Positions 35,777 to 44,893 of a stretch of 64,000 nucleotides of DNA are shown one piece after another. The stretch covers positions 62,001-126,000 of the forward strand of contig NZ_QLLK01000008.1 in the NCBI RefSeq assembly GCF_003259505.1. Direction: 5' to 3'. Both the position numbers and the translations under genes were made by a program. The notes under the pieces are model-generated. The model ran no database searches. It saw only the letters and a program-made list of their open reading frames with translations, and had not been told where the DNA came from. This DNA is from Algoriphagus yeomjeoni (lineage in GTDB: Bacteria; Bacteroidota; Bacteroidia; Cytophagales; Cyclobacteriaceae). How positions within the stretch are numbered: position 1 is the stretch's first letter; the number at the start of each line of letters is the position of its first letter.

Positions 35777-38700
35777 ATGAATTTCCTTCATAAATCTAAG
35801 ACAGTCTTATTACTGACTTTAGGGTCTTTCATATTTCTTAAACCAGTCGTCCTTCTTCAAGCTCAATCTTCTTCCCCCAATTTTGAAAAGATCTCCAATA
35901 AAAAATCTGGGATTACTTTCAAAAACGAGCTGAAAGAGGATGAAAAGAACAATATTCTGCGCTACGAATACTTCTACAATGGCGGTGGAGTAGCTGTAGG
36001 GGACTTGGATAATGATGGCTTGGAAGACCTATTTTTCACAGCAAATATGAGTTCCAATAAGGTTTACCGTAATCTGGGTAATTGGAAATTTGACGACAAA
36101 ACCAAATCAGCTGGAGTGGGTGGAAAGGATGTTTGGACTACTGGAGTCAGTATGGCAGATGTCAACGGAGATGGCCTATTGGACATTTATGTCTGCTATT
36201 CTGGCAAGGGAAATCCAGATTCTAGAGGAAATGAACTCTGGATCAATCAAGGCAATTTTACTTTTTCGGACGAAGCAGAGGCTTATGGACTTGCAGATCC
36301 TTCAAATAGCACTCAAGCCTTATTTTTTGATTTTGACCGGGACGGTGATCTCGATATGTATTTATTGAATCACCACATTGAAGCTATTAATGAACTTGAA
36401 TTTAGTGAGGTTAAAACTGTTAGACACCCTTATGCAGGGGATAAGCTTTTTAGAAATGACAATGGTAAATTCATAGATGTAAGTGAACAGGCAGGTATTC
36501 AGGGCTCTGCTTTAGGTTTTGGATTGGGCGTAGTTTCCTCAGACATCAATCAAGATGGCTGGCCTGATATCCTGATTACTAATGACTACATAGAGCCGGA
36601 TTATCTTTATATCAATAATGGTGATGGTACATTTACCGACCGAATGAAGGAGTACTTCCAGCATATATCGCACTTTTCTATGGGGGCTGACATTTCGGAT
36701 ATCAATAATGATGGGAGACCGGATATCTATACCTTAGATATGCTTCCAAAGGACAATGAGCGCCAAAAACTACTTTATGGACCAGAAAACTACGAGCAAT
36801 ATGCCTTGATGATAAAGGAAGGCTTTTACCATCAAAGTATGCGAAACATGCTCCAACTGAGTCAAGGCGATGGATTATTTGCCGAGGTGGGTCAACTTGC
36901 GAAAATTTCAAACAGTGATTGGAGTTGGTCAGCTTTGTTTTTTGATGCAACAAACAATGGTAAAAAGGACCTTTTTATAACCAATGGCTACTACCGAGAC
37001 TATACCAATCGAGACTTTCTGAAGTACAAAGGAGATTACTATTTCAAGCAGGCAATTGCCAATGAGAAAGCAGATACGCTACACCTGGTCACCACGATGA
37101 CCTCCACTCCTATTCATAATTACATTTTTGAAAATACCGGAGAACTAAATTTCGTTGATAGATCAATGGAATGGGGATTCGAAGAAAAGGGCTTTTCGAG
37201 TGGAGCAGTTTATGCAGACCTGGACAATGATGGTGACCTCGATTTGGTAGTCAATAACTTAAATGAGCAAGCTTCTGTTTATGAGAATGTTAGTCCTTCG
37301 AAAAATTGGTTACAAATTTCTTTAAAAGACAACTCTTTAAACTCGTTTGCTTTAGGAGCAAAAGCTGAACTATACACAGGTGATGAAAATCAAACTTTAG
37401 AAGAACAACCCGTCAGAGGGTTTCAATCTTCAGTCAGCCCTAGACTTCAATTTGGGTTAGGCGAACTCTCAACCATTCCTTCTATCCAAATTATCTGGCC
37501 TGATGGCACTCAACAATTCCTTGAAAATATACCATCCAATCAGCATCTAACCATTGAAAAAGAAAGTTCTCAAGGAGCACAAGCCTCCACAAAACCTTCT
37601 CCTGTCCTGGATAAAAGCAACTTTGCACCAGAATACACCCCTGAGCCAAATCAATACAATGACTTCAAGCGTCAGCCGCTGATGCTCACTATGCCGAGCT
37701 ACATCAGTCCAATTTTATCCCAAGGAGACGTGAATGGAGACGGCAATCCTGAGCTATTTATTGGCGGATCAAAAGGACAACCTGGCAAAATGATTTCCTA
37801 TGAAAATGGTACTTGGAAGGACTATACCGGCTTCAGATCTTCTAATGAATTTACCGATGCTGTCGCAATTTTTGAGGATTTTAATGGAGATGGAAAGCAA
37901 GACCTATTCATAGCCAGTGGCGGATATCATGACTATTTAGGTTCGGATGAAGCCCTTCAGGATAGACTTTATTTGAATGATGGACTGGGTAATTTGACTA
38001 GACAATCTTCATATCCAGCTTATACATTTAGCACAGGAACTGCCCAGGCTTTTGATGCAAATGGAGATGGAAACTTGGATCTATTTGTGGGCGCTAGACT
38101 TATCCCTGGCCGATATCCAATTATCCCCGCAAGTAAATTGCTCATCAATGATGGTCAAGGAAATTTCACCGATCAGACTCTTGAATATTTACCTAATGAA
38201 GGAAAGATAGGATTAATCACCTCCTCAGAGTTATTTGATTTGAATTCGGATGGCAAAATGGATCTGATTCTTGCTGGAGAATATATGCCGATCACCGTTT
38301 TACTAAATACTGGGCTAAGATTCGAAAACCAAACCTCAACTTATTTCAATTCAGATCTTTCAGGCTGGTGGAACACACTATCCAAAGCAGATATTGACAA
38401 TGATGGAGACATGGATTTGATCGCTGGGAATTTTGGTTTAAACTCACAATTTGAAGCGAATGAAAATAAAAAGCTTCGATTGTATGCCGCTGATTTCGAT
38501 CAAAATGGATCAATCGATCCTATTCTGGAGTGCTTCGTGGGAGACAAAATGTATCCATATCCAAGTCGTGATGAACTGCTAGATCAAATGGCAAGTATGA
38601 GAAGTCGGTTCACGGATTACGCTTCCTACTCCAAAGCGACAATGACTGATCTTTTTACCATGAAGGAGTTAGAAAGCTCCCAAATTCTGGAAGCAAACAC

Positions 38701-39064
38701 CTTAGAATCAGTAATTTTAGAAAACACAGGTAATGGATTCAAGGTCAAATCATTACCTAGAATTGCACAATCATTTCCTGTCTTTAGCATTCTACCTATA
38801 GACTTGAATCAGGATGGAAATATGGATTTGATTTTAGGAGGTAATCAATCTTATACTCGCATACGCATTGGATTAATGGATGCTGGGCTAGGTTTAGTAC
38901 TAATTGGTGATGGCAAAGGAAACTTCTCCCCATTAAGTCCTGCCGAATCTGGCTTAGCCATAAAAGGAGATATAAAATCTATTTTGCCATTCAAAACGTC
39001 CAAAGAAACGCAACTTCTTTTTGGAATCAATCAGGAACCTTTGGTAAGCTATAAAATCAGATGA
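35777..39064 (+). CDS. Exported VCBS/FG-GAP repeat protein with ASPIC/UnbV domain
   Basis: A 1095-residue exported protein with a signal peptide (about 1-30, ending LLQAQS). It carries many FG-GAP/VCBS repeats with Ca2+-binding-like DxNxDG loops, such as DLDNDGLED, DVNGDGLLDIYV, DFDRDGDLDMYL, DLDNDGDLDLVV, DFNGDGKQDLFI and DLNQDGNMDLIL. Together they build one or two seven-bladed propellers. An ASPIC/UnbV module lies near residues 510-595 (FALGAKAELYTGD, then IQIIWPDGTQQ). These proteins are common partners of SusC/D genes and may bind glycans or proteins on the outer membrane. It overlaps the haloperoxidase gene by 4 bp (ATGA), so both are made together. Confidence 0.9.
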   Translation: MNFLHKSKTVLLLTLGSFIFLKPVVLLQAQSSSPNFEKISNKKSGITFKNELKEDEKNNILRYEYFYNGGGVAVGDLDNDGLEDLFFTANMSSNKVYRNLGNWKFDDKTKSAGVGGKDVWTTGVSMADVNGDGLLDIYVCYSGKGNPDSRGNELWINQGNFTFSDEAEAYGLADPSNSTQALFFDFDRDGDLDMYLLNHHIEAINELEFSEVKTVRHPYAGDKLFRNDNGKFIDVSEQAGIQGSALGFGLGVVSSDINQDGWPDILITNDYIEPDYLYINNGDGTFTDRMKEYFQHISHFSMGADISDINNDGRPDIYTLDMLPKDNERQKLLYGPENYEQYALMIKEGFYHQSMRNMLQLSQGDGLFAEVGQLAKISNSDWSWSALFFDATNNGKKDLFITNGYYRDYTNRDFLKYKGDYYFKQAIANEKADTLHLVTTMTSTPIHNYIFENTGELNFVDRSMEWGFEEKGFSSGAVYADLDNDGDLDLVVNNLNEQASVYENVSPSKNWLQISLKDNSLNSFALGAKAELYTGDENQTLEEQPVRGFQSSVSPRLQFGLGELSTIPSIQIIWPDGTQQFLENIPSNQHLTIEKESSQGAQASTKPSPVLDKSNFAPEYTPEPNQYNDFKRQPLMLTMPSYISPILSQGDVNGDGNPELFIGGSKGQPGKMISYENGTWKDYTGFRSSNEFTDAVAIFEDFNGDGKQDLFIASGGYHDYLGSDEALQDRLYLNDGLGNLTRQSSYPAYTFSTGTAQAFDANGDGNLDLFVGARLIPGRYPIIPASKLLINDGQGNFTDQTLEYLPNEGKIGLITSSELFDLNSDGKMDLILAGEYMPITVLLNTGLRFENQTSTYFNSDLSGWWNTLSKADIDNDGDMDLIAGNFGLNSQFEANENKKLRLYAADFDQNGSIDPILECFVGDKMYPYPSRDELLDQMASMRSRFTDYASYSKATMTDLFTMKELESSQILEANTLESVILENTGNGFKVKSLPRIAQSFPVFSILPIDLNQDGNMDLILGGNQSYTRIRIGLMDAGLGLVLIGDGKGNFSPLSPAESGLAIKGDIKSILPFKTSKETQLLFGINQEPLVSYKIR

Positions 39065-40395
39065 GTCGATATTTAAAAAAATCCTTTAGCCTGATCATAC
39101 TCATTTGCTTGGTGATAAGTAATTCACTGGGGAAGCCAAAGGATATCAACTGGCCGAGAATGTACACTCAAGAACTCTTTCACATCACCGAAGTGATGGT
39201 GACTGATGTGGCGAGCCCTCCTGTAGCAGCCAGAATTTATGCCTATTCCAACCTCGCTGCATACCTGATTTCAAAGGAATCCGGTAAAAGGTTTGAAAAC
39301 CAGAATATTTTAGATCAAACTTACTTAGCAGATTATGATTGGGGAATTACCGATCCGGAAATTAGTTCTCCAGAGTTTGCAGCTATCTACGCGCTGCTGA
39401 AAGTCGGTGAATCCATTATGCCTTCTGGGTATCTGTTGAAAGAAAAACAGGAAGAGTGGGTTGAAACTGCATTAAAAGCAAAAATCATCAATAAGAAGTC
39501 GCTTCAAGCACATATTGATTACGCATCCTCAGTTGCAAAAAAAGTAATGGATGTAGCTAAAAAAGATGGATACCTACAACTTTCTACGCTGACTAGATAC
39601 ACTCCTCAAGAGGGAGAAGGTTTTTGGTACCCAACTCCGCCTGCCTACATCGCTGCGGTAGAACCAGAATGGGAAACAATTAAACCCTTTTTCATTCAAA
39701 ATCTGGAAGAGTTTAAACCCGCTCCTATGGCTCCATTCGACATGAATGAGGGTAGCTCTTTCCACACTCAACTGATGGAGGTCTATACCGTCACCAAAGA
39801 ACTTGACGAAGAAAGAAAACTGATTGCCAACTTTTGGGATTGCAATCCATTCAAAGTTCAATTTTCAGGACATATGGCCATTGGCGTAAAAAAAATATCT
39901 CCAGGTGGACATTGGATCGGTATTACGGGTATTGCTGCGCAAAAAGCTGAGCTATCATTTGCAGAGACAGCATATGTGCATGCACTAGTCGGGATGACTC
40001 TCCATGATGCGTTTATTTCCTGTTGGAAAGCCAAATACGACACCGATAGAATTCGACCTGAAACTGTAATCAATCAAAAACTAGATCAACGCTGGAGACC
40101 ACTTTTGCAGACACCTCCATTTCCAGAATATACCTCGGGACACTCCGTCATCAGTAGGGCATCGGCTGTAGTTTTAACCGGATATTTCGGAGATAATTTT
40201 GATTTTATAGACAGCTCGGAAACCTACTTTGGCTTACCGGAAAGGCCTTTTCCATCCTTTCTTTATGCTTCAGAGGAAGCCGCTATTTCCAGACTTTATG
40301 GTGGAATTCATTTTCGAGATGCCATAGAAGAGGGCGTTAAGCAAGGTGAAAAAATCGGAGAAATGATATGGGAAAAAGTAGGTAGACAACCTTAA
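39061..40395 (+). CDS. Vanadium-dependent haloperoxidase/PAP2-type protein
   Basis: A 444-residue protein with a signal peptide (about 1-24) and the acid phosphatase/vanadium haloperoxidase active site. All three motifs are present: KYDTDRIRP (K-x6-RP), YTSGHSV (SGH), and SRLYGGIHFRDA (SR-x5-H-x3-D). These bind vanadate in haloperoxidases and phosphate in PAP2 phosphatases, so either oxidative halogenation or phosphatase activity is possible. Length and the all-helical N-terminal domain favour the Bacteroidota haloperoxidase group. It is periplasmic or extracellular. It is translationally coupled to the VCBS protein, which overlaps its start. No terminator separates it from the convergent FAD oxidoreductase gene. 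Confidence 0.88.
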   Translation: MSRYLKKSFSLIILICLVISNSLGKPKDINWPRMYTQELFHITEVMVTDVASPPVAARIYAYSNLAAYLISKESGKRFENQNILDQTYLADYDWGITDPEISSPEFAAIYALLKVGESIMPSGYLLKEKQEEWVETALKAKIINKKSLQAHIDYASSVAKKVMDVAKKDGYLQLSTLTRYTPQEGEGFWYPTPPAYIAAVEPEWETIKPFFIQNLEEFKPAPMAPFDMNEGSSFHTQLMEVYTVTKELDEERKLIANFWDCNPFKVQFSGHMAIGVKKISPGGHWIGITGIAAQKAELSFAETAYVHALVGMTLHDAFISCWKAKYDTDRIRPETVINQKLDQRWRPLLQTPPFPEYTSGHSVISRASAVVLTGYFGDNFDFIDSSETYFGLPERPFPSFLYASEEAAISRLYGGIHFRDAIEEGVKQGEKIGEMIWEKVGRQP

Positions 40396-40461
40396 AACCA
40401 AGTTAACACATTAACCTTAAAGCGATAGAATAGATTACGACTATCAGCCTAATCTGCAGCT

Positions 40462-42324
40462 CTAATTTTCAAAATATCCTTTCCAATCAATTTCATTGGA
40501 AAAAGGATCCAATATCTCATCTAACAATACGGACACTTGCTCTCTGTTCAGCTTCACCTCTGTAGTAAATTCACCTCCTAATTCTCTCCTTTTCCAAGCT
40601 TGAGCTATTTCCACAAGAGGCGTATTTGGCTTAATCATTTCTAGAAAAATTTGAAATCTCTGCCCCGTCAAATAATCCCCTGAAGCACCCCAATGGTCTT
40701 TCAGGCTAGGATAAAGTGGTCTTAATCCATCGACCAGTTCATATTCTGTAACCAAGCGACCTGGATAAAACCAGGTTTGATTTGCCCAGAGATATGGAAC
40801 TCCCTCCCCTTTCAATATTCCAGTTAGGCCGATTTTCTGCATTGCTTTAAAGTTTTCATCGCCTGGGTTCATATCGATAAATGGCATGAGGTAAGCATTC
40901 TGAGAGAGCAAAACAGACTGCACCTCTCTTATAGAAACTTCATCAAGATTTAGCTTTTCTTTAATGGAAACCGACGCCAGTACTCCCGCAGCCTGGCCAA
41001 TACCCAAAACCACCGGCTGAAGCCTTGTAGCACCATTTACAATATTTGAAACCGAGATACTCTTTTCTGCAAGGATCAAAGCAGGATAATCCTTTGGAAT
41101 CAAAGCACCCAAAGGGACATTGTAAGAAGGGACGCGAATCTTGATAAAGTCGATTGCCGGAGCTTCAGGATTTTTTTTGTGATGGTGATCTATGGTGTAA
41201 TCACCGACCACAACTCCAGTTCGATACAAAGGATTCGGAGCTTCATAAGGAGTTCTTACATAAGGCAGGGTGAAATCTACTAACCCATAATATCTCCTGG
41301 ATTCTCTGTGATACGGAATCATGGGCAGATCATCTTCCGTAGGATATTCATCTTCAGCTATCCCCAAATGCGCATATCCGAGCTCATGTTGTATATAATA
41401 CGTAAACCTGAGTGTTGCCTGTTTTGCAGCCTCCAAAGCAACTTTGCGATCCTCTGGGTTCATCTCAATACTATTCAAATAATAATCATTGCCACAGTTG
41501 GGCCAATTGATCATGTATTTCCCATTAGGAAGCTTCCCGTAATTCAGCATTTTATCACAGTCCGAAGTCGCTGCCAAATCGGTAGTCGGATCTGAGTGAG
41601 CACAGGCACAGGCAAATTCTGCTGAATCATAATTGGCAGGTTTCGGGATTGTCTTATCAGTCCCTATTCCATAATCTTGGAGAGTTACAACATAAGTGAG
41701 GTCCTGGATTATATCATTACTTTCTACAGGCGCAAAGCTCTCTCCAATTTCATCGCGTGCATCCATCCCAAGTCGATAAGATAATCCTTGAGATGCAGCC
41801 ACATCTCCTAGTTCTGTTGCGTCAATTAACATAGGCGCCTCCACAGTGATCAGCTTTCCTTTATGCAGAAAGCTCACAGTCCAGACATTATTGGAATAAT
41901 CAGCAGTTTTCCATTCACTTTCGAAGGATACAGTTAAAGCATCAACTGATTTTGCCACATCCTGAAGAATCTTATTCGCGACGCTTGGTTCAAAAAGTGT
42001 GTTGCTCACCCAGCCCGTGGAGAGCTTTTCTGCCCCCCCATAGTGATCCTCCAATTTTGCTTTGAACTCACCCCAAATCCCTGATGGCAAGCGATGATTC
42101 CCATCAATTGCAGACACTCCTGCAGAAGTTAGCATTCCTCCTAGCCAAACTGTCTGCTCGATAATCAATGTTTTAGTCCCTAATCTTCCAGCTGAAATAC
42201 CAGCCGAAGTCCCACTAGCGCCTCCTCCAATAATGATTAAATCATACTTTTCCTGTGCAAAAGCAGGTGTGACAAACCATAGGGAGAGCCAAATAAAAAT
42301 TGTGTTGAATCTAATTTTACTCAT
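40462..42324 (-). CDS. Exported FAD-dependent oxidoreductase
   Basis: A 620-residue FAD-binding protein with a cleavable signal peptide (residues 1-24, ending AFAQE). The dinucleotide-binding motif GGGASGTSAG at 33-42 is followed by IIEQT and WLGGMLTSAGVSAIDG. This is the FAD_oxidored (PF12831) pattern found in Bacteroidota enzymes often labelled xanthan lyase. A second flavin-contact segment is MLIDATELGDVAA. A C-terminal domain of about 150 residues ends the protein. The substrate is unknown; oxidation of an alcohol or sugar in the periplasm is inference. It lies 13 bp downstream of the ROK kinase gene, in the same operon. Confidence 0.87.
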   Translation of the reverse strand: MSKIRFNTIFIWLSLWFVTPAFAQEKYDLIIIGGGASGTSAGISAGRLGTKTLIIEQTVWLGGMLTSAGVSAIDGNHRLPSGIWGEFKAKLEDHYGGAEKLSTGWVSNTLFEPSVANKILQDVAKSVDALTVSFESEWKTADYSNNVWTVSFLHKGKLITVEAPMLIDATELGDVAASQGLSYRLGMDARDEIGESFAPVESNDIIQDLTYVVTLQDYGIGTDKTIPKPANYDSAEFACACAHSDPTTDLAATSDCDKMLNYGKLPNGKYMINWPNCGNDYYLNSIEMNPEDRKVALEAAKQATLRFTYYIQHELGYAHLGIAEDEYPTEDDLPMIPYHRESRRYYGLVDFTLPYVRTPYEAPNPLYRTGVVVGDYTIDHHHKKNPEAPAIDFIKIRVPSYNVPLGALIPKDYPALILAEKSISVSNIVNGATRLQPVVLGIGQAAGVLASVSIKEKLNLDEVSIREVQSVLLSQNAYLMPFIDMNPGDENFKAMQKIGLTGILKGEGVPYLWANQTWFYPGRLVTEYELVDGLRPLYPSLKDHWGASGDYLTGQRFQIFLEMIKPNTPLVEIAQAWKRRELGGEFTTEVKLNREQVSVLLDEILDPFSNEIDWKGYFEN

Positions 42325-42337
42325 TTTATTTTGGTGA

Positions 42338-43186
42338 TTAGATAAAGGTTAAGCAAGCACCAATCAATGCAGACCTTTCGCCTAAAATTGATCTATTTAT
42401 TAGTACAGGATAGCCCATTGTCTCTAGATATGAACTAGTGGTAGGTAAATAATGATCTCCAGCCAAGCTAATTTTTCCTCCTAACACTACTCCCTCAGAA
42501 TGCAAGCGAATCAAATATGGAAATAAAAATTCCCCCAAAGCTCTGCCAAATGTCTCAAAAATCTGCTTGGAAATAGCGGAGTCAAAACGCTCATCAAGAA
42601 GATCTTTCACTCCAGAAACTTGTAATCCAAAGTGTTCAAAACTATAGTTCACAAACCATGCAGTCCCCAAATAATCCTCTGCTATTCCATCCCGGAAGGG
42701 TGCCGTCCAGAGCTTTGCATCTTTCACGACATCATGAACTTTGATTGCGGAACCTAACCCTGTCCCCAACGTGATCCCCATAGAATTTTGAAATTCTTTG
42801 CCTGCACCAGCATAGCTTTCACCAGCTAAAAATGCCTCAGCATCATTAGTAAATTCTATCTGACTAGGCGAAATCTCGAGACTATCGGCTAGCAAATCCT
42901 TGACAGATAACTGATATAAGGAAGCCATTTTTCCTTGATCCTTGATCAAAGAAATACCTTTTTCATAGTCAAATGGACCTGGCATAGCAATGCCAACTTT
43001 GATGTCTTTAGAATTATTAGAAGCAAGTAATATTACTTTTGACCAAACCCTAATAATTGAATCCTGGTCCCCGAATGTATTCACGTGAGCTTCTTGAAAA
43101 TTATGAAAAACCACCTTTCCATCTCTTAAATCCACATGAGCTGCTGAGATGTGTGAACCGCCAATATCTACTCCGATAAGTTTCAT
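42338..43186 (-). CDS. ROK-family sugar kinase
   Basis: A 282-residue ROK kinase starting MKLIGVDIGGSHIS (phosphate-binding DIGGSH at 6-11). Further motifs are GIAMPGPFDYEKG, FTNDAEAFLAGE carrying the catalytic Asp, and GTGLGSAIKV. It phosphorylates a hexose or related sugar with ATP in the cytoplasm. Unlike most ROK kinases it lacks the CxCGxxGCxE zinc site; the region instead reads DGIAEDYLGTAWF. An in-frame ATG at 43222 would add 12 residues, but 43186 fits the family. It is co-transcribed with the FAD oxidoreductase and sits downstream of SusD1, so it is probably part of the same sugar-use pathway. Confidence 0.88.
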   Translation of the reverse strand: MKLIGVDIGGSHISAAHVDLRDGKVVFHNFQEAHVNTFGDQDSIIRVWSKVILLASNNSKDIKVGIAMPGPFDYEKGISLIKDQGKMASLYQLSVKDLLADSLEISPSQIEFTNDAEAFLAGESYAGAGKEFQNSMGITLGTGLGSAIKVHDVVKDAKLWTAPFRDGIAEDYLGTAWFVNYSFEHFGLQVSGVKDLLDERFDSAISKQIFETFGRALGEFLFPYLIRLHSEGVVLGGKISLAGDHYLPTTSSYLETMGYPVLINRSILGERSALIGACLTFI

Positions 43187-43236
43187 CTCAGATATAAGAA
43201 CATTAATACGTTTATAATTCAAATTTAGACATAAAG

Positions 43237-43268
43237 AAAGAGGCTTCGAAACTAATCGAAACCTCTTT
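43237..43268 (-). terminator. Hairpin after SusD1
   Basis: A 13-bp stem (43237-43249 with 43256-43268, one G-T wobble) and 6-nt loop lie 26 bp past the SusD1 stop. The T-rich tail on the minus strand is weak, so it may only attenuate read-through to the ROK kinase. Confidence 0.6.
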
Positions 43269-43293
43269 CAAAAATCAAAATTATTAAAGGATA

Positions 43294-44892
43294 TTACTTA
43301 TCCCACCATACTGAATTAATCCAAGTATCGCCTCCCATGTTAGAGATAGCATTTGCTAAACTTTCAGGGTTAGTAGTACTTTCCGATGCTGGATATACTT
43401 GTCTCCTAGGAATTTGACCTGAAGAGAAATTGCCGGTATAATTCACAGCATTCAACTCAGGATAGCCAGATCTTTTCCAGTTATTCCATGACTCTACGAA
43501 ATTTGCAAGGACACCAGTAGTAGCCCAGATTTGTTCGTTAATCATTTTTAAGGAAGCAGCAGCACTGCTTGTATCCAACGGATTTGCAGTAGCAAAAGCA
43601 AGAGCGTCAGCTGGCGCAACAGATCTTCCACCGAATTTACCAATAGTAGTCATTGCTCCTTGCAATCCAGCAGTATAGTATGAAGATGCTGTTCCCGGAA
43701 CAGAGAAGCCTCTTACAGCCGCATCAGCTAATAAAAACTGAATTTCAGCGTAGGTGAGAATAAATACAGGAGCGTTTCTATCTCTGTAAATTGCTGTAGG
43801 CCTAGAATATGCTCCTATTGGCGCAACGTCTCCACCAGTCCCAGTTGGTCCAGGATACTTAGCATAGTTAGTAATGTCCTCTGCTCCGCCTTTCAAATCA
43901 AAGCCATTTGGCAAACCAATTTGAACACTAGGATCACTATTTCCAACTACGTTTCCATTACGGTTAGCAGCGAGTCCAGCAGGTGGTACTTCAGCTATAA
44001 TTGATAAACGTGGATCATCATTAGACTTCAAGAAGTCGATCAACTTTTCTGACCAACGGACCTCATACACATCGTCAGTTACATTCAACGCATTTGCACT
44101 TGAATTTGCGTAACCATTGTTCTGATCTGAAACTAATACTGCTTCATCTGCAGGAGAGGCAAAAACTCCTCCAGCAACAGCTTTTTGAACATAGGACTGT
44201 GCTGTAGAAGGATCCACGTCCACTAATCTCATGGCCATACGAAGCATTTTAGAATAACCTAGTTTCTTCCATTTAGTCAGATCGCCACCATACAATACAT
44301 CGTTTTTGATAGGATCACCAGAAGTATTGATAGAGGAAAGAGCTCCTTCCAGGTCAGAAAGCATTGCCATGTAAGCTGCTGACTGAGAATCGTATTTAGG
44401 TTGGGTAATTCCAGCTTCAGCCATTAGAGCCTCGCTATATGGAATATCTCCGTAAACATCAGATACAAAAGAAAGCGTAAGAACCTTCCATATTTCACCT
44501 ACTGCTACCAAGTTAGAAAAGCCTTTTGTCTCAGCAAGAGACTGCATTTGATACACTCTAGAAGCAGCAGCGAAGCCGTCATTCCAAACACTTTGGATGT
44601 AGCTATTCGTACTTCCAGAAGCTACGTACTTATCAGCATTTGAATAGTAGTTAGCTCCTCCTGTTGAAGTAGAGGCCATTACTTGTACCCACATACTTTG
44701 GAAAAGTATCGCTCCGGTATAACCGGTCATCATATTACCATAGTTATAAGAAACTGTAGGCAAGATCAAGTTAGGGTCAAAGACATTCCCTGCAGCACGG
44801 TTTGGATCTGTATTAATATCCGCAAAATCACCGTCACAGCTTGATACGGCTAATAGAATACCCGTAAGAAATAAGCTTATATATTTTTTCAT
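43294..44892 (-). CDS. SusD/RagB-family lipoprotein, pair 1
   Basis: A 532-residue outer-membrane lipoprotein with the signal AVSSC (Cys about residue 19) and the family start DINTDPN. SusD-like_2 features are the helical TPR-type core (NWKRSGYPELNAV near the C-terminus), YGDIPYSEA and KLGYSKMLRMAMRLVDVDP. SusD proteins cap the SusC barrel like a lid and bind the glycan or other ligand. The gene starts 1 bp after SusC1, so they are made together. Because SusD-like_2 members serve varied ligands, the substrate cannot be read from the sequence. Confidence 0.95.
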   Translation of the reverse strand: MKKYISLFLTGILLAVSSCDGDFADINTDPNRAAGNVFDPNLILPTVSYNYGNMMTGYTGAILFQSMWVQVMASTSTGGANYYSNADKYVASGSTNSYIQSVWNDGFAAASRVYQMQSLAETKGFSNLVAVGEIWKVLTLSFVSDVYGDIPYSEALMAEAGITQPKYDSQSAAYMAMLSDLEGALSSINTSGDPIKNDVLYGGDLTKWKKLGYSKMLRMAMRLVDVDPSTAQSYVQKAVAGGVFASPADEAVLVSDQNNGYANSSANALNVTDDVYEVRWSEKLIDFLKSNDDPRLSIIAEVPPAGLAANRNGNVVGNSDPSVQIGLPNGFDLKGGAEDITNYAKYPGPTGTGGDVAPIGAYSRPTAIYRDRNAPVFILTYAEIQFLLADAAVRGFSVPGTASSYYTAGLQGAMTTIGKFGGRSVAPADALAFATANPLDTSSAAASLKMINEQIWATTGVLANFVESWNNWKRSGYPELNAVNYTGNFSSGQIPRRQVYPASESTTNPESLANAISNMGGDTWINSVWWDK

Positions 44893-44893
44893 A

